Assembly (NCBI GenBank): GCA_034431495.1
Contig: DAOUDB010000271.1
Span: 1 to 14,479 of the forward strand
Length of the DNA stretch: 14,479 bases
Reading direction: 5' to 3'
From: Roseilinea sp034431495
Lineage (GTDB): Bacteria; Chloroflexota; Anaerolineae; J036; Brachytrichaceae
The notes beneath the pieces were generated by a model that was not told the origin of the DNA, made no database searches, and was given only the letters and a program-made list of their open reading frames with translations. The position numbers and the translations under genes are program-made. This document shows, in pieces, positions 5,662 through 12,275 of this stretch (the stretch's first letter is position 1; every line of letters starts with the position of its first letter).

Positions 5662-8304
5662 TCAGAACTCCACACGACCGCCTTCGGCGACACAATCCGC
5701 CAGCCGGCCATTTGAATCGAAGCGCGCCACACACAGATCGCCGTCGAACCAGAATCCACATGCCTCTCGCATGACGTCGGGCAGCGCAGCCCGGTCGCCG
5801 GCGGCGGGGTCGGTGACGATCAACACATCGCGCCGGCCATCATTCAGGCGGACTTCCACGCCGGCGTGCGCGTCATCGCCCAGCGGCAGCCGACGAATCG
5901 CGGCGATGTTCGACTGGCCGGCATACGGCTCGAGCAGCGCGAGAAAGGTCGAGGCCAGCGGCGCAGACGGACTGACGCGCCGGGTCAACAGACGCGGAAT
6001 CCATGCTTCTTGGTTGCTGTCGAAGCCGCCGATCGACACCCACGCCTCAGCAACCACGGCCTGCGCGCCGGCAGTTAAATCCGTGCAGCGCAGGTGAACA
6101 TCTGCGCCGGCCGGCAAGTAGCCATAGCGATCCTCGATCTGCCAATCCACCTGCCAGCCCGGCGCAGGCGATGGGTCGATCTGGTAATCGCGCATGATCG
6201 CATGATGCCAGGTCGATAGAAAAGCTTCCGCGTGGACTTTGTCCGCTGTCAGCGGGCGCAGGGTCAGGCCGCGCGTGGTCAAACGGGCAAAGGCGCTATG
6301 CAGGCAGCGGACATGCTCGTGGCCGCCGGCCACCCGAAACACATCCAGCAGGTAGGCGTCGGTGTCGGATATGTCGATCAGAATCAGCGTGCGCTCGTAG
6401 CGCCCGCCGCCGATCAGATCGGGCGCTGCGACGCGAATGGCCTGCGCGTCACCGCCGGCAAGCCACAGCGTGGTCTGGCCGGATTTGTCGCGCTGCTGCG
6501 GTTGCGCATCCACCACCACTGTATTGTGCGAGAGCGTGCCCACATACCAGTCGAAGTTGCGACCGCTCCATCCGCCGCGATGCACGGGCGGATAGCCAAA
6601 GTCGGGCAGCAGATCAAGCCCTTTGGCAAACAAACCGAGGTTCAGCCCGTCGAGATGACCGTGCCGCGAGCCGGTGTCGTACTTCAGCCAGGCGGTTGCC
6701 GATCTGGAACGCAGCAGGGCGAGATGCCACTGTTGCTTGTTAACGCTGGTCACGCGCGGCATCGTGCCTGAGCGGCCGATCACGTCGGCAACTCGGTTTT
6801 GAAAAGCGCGGACAGAGTCCACAGCGGCGTCGCCGGCAAACAAGTCGTAGGGCAGGCCGTCGGCAGTATTGCCGTTGGCGTGATAAATCACCTGCAAGTA
6901 AGCCACATCGCCGGTGGCGTCGTAAAGCCGGCCGAGGAAAGTGTGCATGGAAGGCCCCAGGGCATAGCTCAGCCCACTGCTACCGACACCCTGGCAGGGA
7001 TCGAAAACCACGCCGGCGTATTGCTCAGAGGTTTGCGCGAAGACGCCGCAATCGCCGACCAACGGATAGTAACGGCGCACGGATCCGTCGGCACAGGGCT
7101 GCCAGCACCAGGTGTCGATGAAGAAGCGCCAGGTGTCGCGCAAGGCAGGATGGCGGCGCAACAAGTCCGGCAACAGGCCGGCATCGACCCGGTCGATCAA
7201 CCCCAACAAGAGCGCCAGCCCCTGAATGGTGAATCCACTATAGCCCGACAGCCCCTTCTCGCCGGTGACGCCATCGACTGCCGTTGCCTGCGCCACCGTT
7301 GCATCGAGCAGGGCCATCACGTCGGCGCGGTTGGCCGGCCAGTCCAACACCATTTGAATGACACATTGCGCGGCTTCGGTGCGCGGGTAATTCGAGCGGA
7401 TCTTATGCAGGTTGGCCAGTGTGTCGCGCAAAATGCCCCGCTCGATGTTGTCGCATACAGCGCGCGGGGTTGCTTTGGGTCGGCCAATGCCGTGCTGTTG
7501 GGCTTTGCGATGCAAAAATGCCGCCAGCGCCTCATCGGTTTGCAGCGCGTCGAACACACGGTCATAGGCCAGCGCCAATTCGCGCGCCTCTTCGCAGGCG
7601 TCGTGCCAGGTGGAGACATAGCCGGCATGCGCCGGCCCCTCGTACATCACCCCTTCCACTTTAAAATCGAAAGTCGGGTACAGGTCAGCCACGCGATCGA
7701 GCAGCACGCCGGCCTTGCGCGCATAGCCGACATCGCCGGTAAGCGCATAAGCCACCGACAAATGCCGGATGCCGTCCACGATGCGCTGCTTCCATTGCCC
7801 ATAGATCAGGTAAGTGGCGATGAACCACCAGCGATGCTCGCCGTCTGAGTACCCGTTGCCGTCATCCACGCCAAAGTCGCGCAACGGATCGTCGGGGGCG
7901 GGATGCTGCGTGTTGAACAAAAGGGCGCGATCAGCGCGCAGCGGGTCGAACACGCCCCGCGTGTCGAGACCAGAGCAATAGAAGGCATAGAAATCATTCT
8001 TCGGGAATTGCTCGCCGCAGTGTGGGCAGCGCACTTTCCAGGGCCGGGCCAGGGCGTCGATCTGCCAGGTGTACATCGGCACATCGCGCCGGCAGGCCGG
8101 GCAGAAGCCGCTCGACCACACCATCCACGAGCGCCGCAGGGTGTTGCCGAACATCAGCGCCCACAGCGCATCGTCGGACATGCCCATCCAGGGCTGGGCT
8201 GCGGCAATCGCCCGCCGGCGCAGATCGACCGCCCAATCATCGGCGCGTTCGCGCGCGCGGCGCAACATGCGCAGAGGATGAAAAACACTGGCCGTTTTGG
8301 TCAT
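5662..8304 (-). CDS. Heparinase II/III family protein with zinc-ribbon-like insert
   Basis: 880 aa. Residues 40-125 contain two cysteine pairs, C68-C71 and C93-C96, spaced like a zinc ribbon. After these comes a helical toroid (about 155-500) with YEGPAHAGYVSTWHDACEEA (221-240) and GYSGFTIQGLALLLG (354-368). A C-terminal beta-sandwich follows, with the heparinase II/III signature HGHLDGLNLGLFAKGLDLLP (548-567) and SHNTVVVD (592-599). Family members cleave uronic-acid-containing polysaccharides by beta-elimination, using Tyr/His chemistry; the actual polymer is unknown. No signal peptide is present, so the substrate should be imported oligosaccharide. ATG 8304 is chosen because GGAGGG lies 7 nt upstream; the frame stays open to 8397, but that part is low-complexity and would reach the divergent gene. 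It is the first gene of the minus-strand block. Confidence 0.88.
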   Translation of the reverse strand: MTKTASVFHPLRMLRRARERADDWAVDLRRRAIAAAQPWMGMSDDALWALMFGNTLRRSWMVWSSGFCPACRRDVPMYTWQIDALARPWKVRCPHCGEQFPKNDFYAFYCSGLDTRGVFDPLRADRALLFNTQHPAPDDPLRDFGVDDGNGYSDGEHRWWFIATYLIYGQWKQRIVDGIRHLSVAYALTGDVGYARKAGVLLDRVADLYPTFDFKVEGVMYEGPAHAGYVSTWHDACEEARELALAYDRVFDALQTDEALAAFLHRKAQQHGIGRPKATPRAVCDNIERGILRDTLANLHKIRSNYPRTEAAQCVIQMVLDWPANRADVMALLDATVAQATAVDGVTGEKGLSGYSGFTIQGLALLLGLIDRVDAGLLPDLLRRHPALRDTWRFFIDTWCWQPCADGSVRRYYPLVGDCGVFAQTSEQYAGVVFDPCQGVGSSGLSYALGPSMHTFLGRLYDATGDVAYLQVIYHANGNTADGLPYDLFAGDAAVDSVRAFQNRVADVIGRSGTMPRVTSVNKQQWHLALLRSRSATAWLKYDTGSRHGHLDGLNLGLFAKGLDLLPDFGYPPVHRGGWSGRNFDWYVGTLSHNTVVVDAQPQQRDKSGQTTLWLAGGDAQAIRVAAPDLIGGGRYERTLILIDISDTDAYLLDVFRVAGGHEHVRCLHSAFARLTTRGLTLRPLTADKVHAEAFLSTWHHAIMRDYQIDPSPAPGWQVDWQIEDRYGYLPAGADVHLRCTDLTAGAQAVVAEAWVSIGGFDSNQEAWIPRLLTRRVSPSAPLASTFLALLEPYAGQSNIAAIRRLPLGDDAHAGVEVRLNDGRRDVLIVTDPAAGDRAALPDVMREACGFWFDGDLCVARFDSNGRLADCVAEGGRVEF

Positions 8305-8311
8305 CCAGTTA

Positions 8312-8317
8312 CCCTCC
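8312..8317 (-). promoter_or_regulatory. Shine-Dalgarno deciding the heparinase-like start
   Basis: GGAGGG on the minus strand, 7 nt before ATG 8304. This strong site contrasts with the divergent helicase gene, which has none, and it settles the start against an open frame extending 31 codons further upstream. Confidence 0.75.
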
Positions 8318-8352
8318 GGTTCGTCTGAGCCGCATGGTGTGTGTGAGCGCCT

Positions 8353-8358
8353 ACTGTA
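8353..8358 (-). promoter_or_regulatory. Possible -10 box for the heparinase-led block
   Basis: TACAGT on the minus strand lies about 50 nt before ATG 8304 in the 93-bp divergent gap. No convincing -35 is visible at the proper distance, so this is only the best candidate in the gap. Confidence 0.25.
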
Positions 8359-8382
8359 TCCCAGAATGCGCCGGCGCGCCGC

Positions 8383-8388
8383 TACAAT
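8383..8388 (+). promoter_or_regulatory. -10 box of a near-leaderless promoter for hrpB
   Basis: TACAAT ends 9 nt before ATG 8398, so transcription would start only two or three bases before the start codon. No Shine-Dalgarno and no TTGACA-like -35 are present. An inverted repeat, TGCGCCG (8367-8373) and CGGCGCA (8390-8396), brackets the box and could be an operator. Confidence 0.45.
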
Positions 8389-8397
8389 TCGGCGCAC

Positions 8398-10908
8398 ATG
8401 CAGACCGATCTACCCATCTGGGAACTTCACGATGACCTGCGCGCAGCCTGGGAGCGGCACAACCGGCTCGTCCTGATTGCGCCGACCGGCTCCGGCAAGA
8501 CGACGCAGGTGTGCCAGGTGCTGGCGCGCGACAGGCGCGTGCCGGCCGGCCAACAGATCGTTGTGCTTCAACCCCGCCGGGTAGCCGCGCGCAGCGTGGC
8601 CCGCCGCGTCGCCGAGGAGATGGGCGTTGCGCTGGGGCGCGAGGTGGGGTATCAGGTGCGTTTTGAAGAGACGCTTGCGCCCGACACGCGCATCGCCTTT
8701 GTGACCGAGGGCGTCCTGCTGCGCTGGCTGCACAGCGATCCGACATTGTCGCGGATCAGCGCAATCCTGTTCGACGAGTTCCACGAGCGCAATCTGTTGG
8801 GCGATGTGGCGCTGGCAATCGTCAAACACCTGCAAGCCGAGCGCCGGCCTGATCTGCTCGCCATCGTCATGTCGGCCACGCTCGAAGCCCGGCCGGTGGC
8901 CGACTATCTCGGCCGGTGCCCGATCCTCGAATCACAGGGCCGGCAGTTTCCGGTGGACATTCGTTATCAGGCATGGAGCGATGACACGGACATTTGGGAG
9001 CGCGCCGCCGCGCAGGTGGGCAGGATCGTGCGCGACACGACCGAAGGCGACATCCTGGTGTTTATGCCCGGCGCGTACGAGATTGCCCGAACGATCGACG
9101 AAATCCGTCGCGCGCTGGGCCGTGAACAACGCGACGGGGTGGTGGTATTGCCGTTGCATGGCGAGCTGCCGCCGGAAGAACAAGACCGCGCTTTCATTCC
9201 TACCCCGTACCGCCGCATCATCGTATCGACCAATGTGGCCGAGACATCGGTGACGATCCCCGGCATTCGCTATGTGGTGGACAGCGGCCTGGCGCGCATT
9301 GCGCGCTACGACCCCGAACGCGGGCTGGACACGCTGCGCGTCGAGCCGATCTCGCAGGCCTCGGCGGATCAACGCGCCGGCCGCGCCGGCCGCATCGCGC
9401 CAGGCGTGTGCTACCGCCTGTGGAGCGAGGCCGATCATGCCCAACGCCCCGCGCGCAACACCCCCGAAATTCGGCGCACCGATCTGGCCGAAGTGGCGCT
9501 CTTGTTATATTCGCTTGGCCAGACCGATGTGGCCGGCTTTGACTTTCTGGACAGACCACAGCCCGAACGTCTGCGCCATGCCGAAGCGCTGCTGGCCTTG
9601 CTGGGAGCAATTGAGATCGGACGCGGGCTGACCCCGCTGGGCCGGCAGATGCTGCGCCTGCCGATGCACCCGCGCTATGCGCGCATGGTGATCGAAGCGG
9701 CTCGCCTGGGCTGCGTGCACGACGTGGCTTTGCTGGCCGCGCTGGTCAGCGGGCGCGATCTGTTCACCCGTCTCGACCGCAACGACACAGTTGCGCGCCG
9801 CAACCGCGAGCGGTTCTATGTCTCCCACCAGTCCGATTACTTCGCGCTGGCCCGCGCGTTCGAGCATGCCGCGCAGAACAACTTCAACGCCAAAGCGTGC
9901 TATAGCCACGGCGTCAATCCACACGCCGCGCGTGAGGTGGCGCTGGCATATCGCCAGATCATGGGGCTGTGCGAACAGGCCGGGCTGACACGCTCTGACC
10001 CGGCAGGCAGTGAGGGCCGAAGTGAGGCTGTGGCGCGCTGTCATCTGGCCGGCTTCATCGATCAACTGGCCGTGCGCAAAAGCAGCGGCACGGACGAATT
10101 CGATCTGGCCGGCGGCCGGCACGGGACCCTGATGGACGAAAGCGCCGTCAAGCGCGCGCTGCTGATCGTGGTCTCGGAGATGCGCGAGATCACCACCCGC
10201 ACCGGCAGCCGGCTCAACCTGATCGGCCTGGCGAGCGCGGTCAGGCCGGAGTGGGTGCGCGAATTGAACCCACCCGGCCTGAGCGAGCGCGTGGAGTATG
10301 TGTACGACCGGTTGAACAAGCGCGTGGTGGCCGGGCGCGTGTTGCGCTATCAGGATCTGGTGATCGGGGGCGGCCCGCTCGACGCGGCGCAATTCGATCT
10401 GGACGCAGCGGCGCAGACACTGGCGCGCGAGTTCAGCGATCAACTGGGCAGGCTGCCGGGCTGGACCAACGAGCTGAAGCAGTGGCTGTTGCGCGTGCGG
10501 CTGGTGGGGTCGCTCATGCCAGCGCTGGGGCTGCCGGCGGTGGATCGGGCCTTGATCGAGCGGGGCCTGGCAGCCGCCTGGCGCGGCGCACTCACGTTCA
10601 AGGAGGCCGCCGAGCGTCCCTTGCAGCCGGCGTTCGAGGCATTGCTGACGCCCGAACACCGCGCGGCGCTGGAGGAGCTGGCGCCGGCGCGCATCGAACT
10701 GACGCCGGGTAAGCCGGCGCGAATTGTGTACGCCGAGGATAGCCCGCCCGAGGTGGCGATAAAAGTAGAGGACGCGCGACGCCTGAGCGCGCACCCGGCC
10801 ATCGTGGCCGGCCGGCAACCCCTGCGCCTGCGATTGTACGGGGCCGATAACAAACCTCTCGGCGCAAGCGATGATGTGACGACAGCAGCGCCCTGGGCGC
10901 AGCCATGA
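8398..10908 (+). CDS. hrpB: HrpB-type DEAH-box ATP-dependent helicase
   Basis: 836 aa. The full superfamily 2 motif set is present: I APTGSGKTT (28-36), Ia QPRRVAAR (58-65), Ib TEG (103-105), II DEFHER (126-131), III SAT (159-161), V STNVAETSVTIPG (277-289) and VI QRAGRAGR (325-332). Helical HA2-like and HrpB-type C-terminal regions follow, including the block around YAEDSPPEVAIKV near residue 750. DEFH in motif II is typical of HrpB. It should unwind RNA or RNA-DNA duplexes with ATP; the cellular role of HrpB is poorly defined in bacteria. The protein stops at about residue 836 in a non-conserved stretch, where HrpB proteins usually continue with a conserved Trp/Tyr- and RYPKH-containing tail. 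ATG 8398 has no Shine-Dalgarno and looks leaderless. Its TGA overlaps the ATG of the next gene. Confidence 0.93.
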   Translation: MQTDLPIWELHDDLRAAWERHNRLVLIAPTGSGKTTQVCQVLARDRRVPAGQQIVVLQPRRVAARSVARRVAEEMGVALGREVGYQVRFEETLAPDTRIAFVTEGVLLRWLHSDPTLSRISAILFDEFHERNLLGDVALAIVKHLQAERRPDLLAIVMSATLEARPVADYLGRCPILESQGRQFPVDIRYQAWSDDTDIWERAAAQVGRIVRDTTEGDILVFMPGAYEIARTIDEIRRALGREQRDGVVVLPLHGELPPEEQDRAFIPTPYRRIIVSTNVAETSVTIPGIRYVVDSGLARIARYDPERGLDTLRVEPISQASADQRAGRAGRIAPGVCYRLWSEADHAQRPARNTPEIRRTDLAEVALLLYSLGQTDVAGFDFLDRPQPERLRHAEALLALLGAIEIGRGLTPLGRQMLRLPMHPRYARMVIEAARLGCVHDVALLAALVSGRDLFTRLDRNDTVARRNRERFYVSHQSDYFALARAFEHAAQNNFNAKACYSHGVNPHAAREVALAYRQIMGLCEQAGLTRSDPAGSEGRSEAVARCHLAGFIDQLAVRKSSGTDEFDLAGGRHGTLMDESAVKRALLIVVSEMREITTRTGSRLNLIGLASAVRPEWVRELNPPGLSERVEYVYDRLNKRVVAGRVLRYQDLVIGGGPLDAAQFDLDAAAQTLAREFSDQLGRLPGWTNELKQWLLRVRLVGSLMPALGLPAVDRALIERGLAAAWRGALTFKEAAERPLQPAFEALLTPEHRAALEELAPARIELTPGKPARIVYAEDSPPEVAIKVEDARRLSAHPAIVAGRQPLRLRLYGADNKPLGASDDVTTAAPWAQP

Positions 10909-12275
10909 GCGACGCGACGCAACAGGCCAATGCGCCTCTGAATACAGCAGTTTGCGGTGAACAGATCGCCGGGCTGCATTACAATGCGCGTATGGCGCTC
11001 GGTGCTGCAAGAACCCTGCAGGAAGCTCTGTTGTATTTCAACCCGCAACGCGCGTTGCAGGGCGAGGAACTGAAAGCGTTCTACGCCGAACGCGGCAGCA
11101 TGGCCCGCAGACGTATGCTGGCATACCTGCAACTGGCAGACCGCCAGCCGGTGCGGCTGCTGTTTACCGGCCACGCCGGCAGCGGCAAATCCACCGAACT
11201 GAACAAGCTGGTCGAGGAGCTTGGCGAACGGCTGTTCGTGGTCACGGTGCGCACAGACGACATCGTTGCCCCAACAGAGCTGACGTATGTGGACGTGATC
11301 CTCATCTCCAGCATGGCGCTGTTTCGCAAAGCCAGCGACGAACGGCTGATTCGCCAGGCCCCGGCGCAGATCGTCGAAGGCGTCTGGGATCAGGCGGGCC
11401 AGATGATCGACCGGGTAATCTTCGGCAACGTGCCCTACCGCAAGTCCATGCTTGCGTCGGAAGCCGGCGTTAAAATCGGCGTAAACGCCATCCAGGGCCT
11501 GACGTTAGAGTTCGAAACGCGATACAAGAGCGATTTGAACGCGCGCGAGCGCATCCGGGCGCAGATGAAAGACCGGCTGTCGGAAGTGATCGCCAATGTC
11601 AACCTGCTGTGCGGCGAGATTCAGCACCGCTACCGCAAGCCCGTCCTGTTCATCATCGAGGATACCGATAAGCCGGAAAAGGCGCGCGCAGAAGACTTGT
11701 TCTTCAACCATCCGCAGACACTCACCGGCTTCAACGCCTCGGTGATCTACACGTTTCCGGTCGAGCTGCGCTACACACGCGAGTTCGGCAACACGCGGCG
11801 CTATTTCACAGACTTGCGGCTGACCAACCTGCCGCTGCTGAAACGCGACAACACCGAGAACCCCGACGCCCGGCAGGTGCTTTACCACGTGATGGGGCGC
11901 CGCATACAGTCGAATCTGATGCAGCCCGGCGTTCGCGACATGCTTGTCGCAGCCAGCGGGGGCGTCATGCGCGACCTGATCGTGCTGGCGCAGGAGGCTG
12001 TCTCCCATGCCCTGGCGCGCGGCGCAGAGGTCCTCGCGGTTGAGGACGCCTATCGCGCCATCGACGAAGCGCGCAAGAACTTCGAGGCCGCGTTGCGCTT
12101 CAATGATTATCCTTACCTCGCCGCGCGCGACGCCGACAAGCTGATCGGCAGCGACGAGCAGATGCAGGAGTTGCTGCGTATGCGCGCGTTGCTGGAATAC
12201 GAAAACGGCGACATCTGGTGCGATGTGCATCCGGTCGTCCGGCAACTGTTGCGCGCGCGGGCTGCCCGGACATGA
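10905..12275 (+). CDS. STAND-like AAA ATPase, partner of the TPR protein
   Basis: 456 aa. Walker A is GHAGSGKST (89-97). Walker B-like VLFIIEDTDK (247-256) has an acidic pair followed by DK, as in KAP/NACHT-related ATPases. A sensor region IYTFPVELRYTREF (281-294) follows, then a lid with SGGVMRDL (351-358, sensor-2-type arginine) and a winged-helix-like end with LEYENGDIWCDVHPVVRQLL (430-449). It has no sensor repeats or effector domain of its own, so I read it as the motor half of a split STAND switch whose sensor is the next gene. ATG 10905 overlaps the hrpB stop (ATGA) without a Shine-Dalgarno. ATG 10992 (residue 30) is a serious alternative, because TACAAT ends 6 nt before it and family-like sequence begins there. 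The closest named family is uncertain. Confidence 0.85.
   Translation: MSDATQQANAPLNTAVCGEQIAGLHYNARMALGAARTLQEALLYFNPQRALQGEELKAFYAERGSMARRRMLAYLQLADRQPVRLLFTGHAGSGKSTELNKLVEELGERLFVVTVRTDDIVAPTELTYVDVILISSMALFRKASDERLIRQAPAQIVEGVWDQAGQMIDRVIFGNVPYRKSMLASEAGVKIGVNAIQGLTLEFETRYKSDLNARERIRAQMKDRLSEVIANVNLLCGEIQHRYRKPVLFIIEDTDKPEKARAEDLFFNHPQTLTGFNASVIYTFPVELRYTREFGNTRRYFTDLRLTNLPLLKRDNTENPDARQVLYHVMGRRIQSNLMQPGVRDMLVAASGGVMRDLIVLAQEAVSHALARGAEVLAVEDAYRAIDEARKNFEAALRFNDYPYLAARDADKLIGSDEQMQELLRMRALLEYENGDIWCDVHPVVRQLLRARAART
10980..10985 (+). promoter_or_regulatory. Possible internal leaderless promoter before ATG 10992
   Basis: TACAAT ends exactly 6 nt before an in-frame ATG at 10992, a spacing that would put the first transcribed base on or next to the start codon. 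No -35 at 16-18 nt is evident (TTGCGG lies 22 nt upstream). If used, it would express the ATPase and TPR genes without the helicase and shorten the ATPase by 29 residues. Confidence 0.35.

Noticed and set aside
6799..7848. Open frame of 349 codons on the plus strand within the heparinase-like gene
   Set aside because: Shadow of the conserved heparinase-family frame; its sequence is compositionally biased.
8368..8377. GCGCCGGCGC palindrome as a terminator
   Set aside because: No T-run on either side, and it lies between divergent starts where no terminator is needed.
8305..8397. 31-residue amino-terminal extension of the heparinase-like protein
   Set aside because: Arg-rich and non-conserved in appearance. 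It would consume the divergent promoter region, and GGAGGG fits ATG 8304.
10011..10026. Short direct repeat of AGTGAGG inside hrpB
   Set aside because: Two copies of 7 bp within coding DNA giving a Ser/Glu/Gly-rich loop; too short to be meaningful.
10833..10838. TACAAT on the minus strand inside hrpB as a promoter
   Set aside because: No gene starts downstream on that strand; this is consistent with chance occurrence.
9505..11010. Long open frame (501 codons) antisense to hrpB
   Set aside because: It is an Ala/Arg/Gln/His-rich shadow without recognisable structure. It overlaps conserved helicase and C-terminal HrpB sequence on the plus strand.
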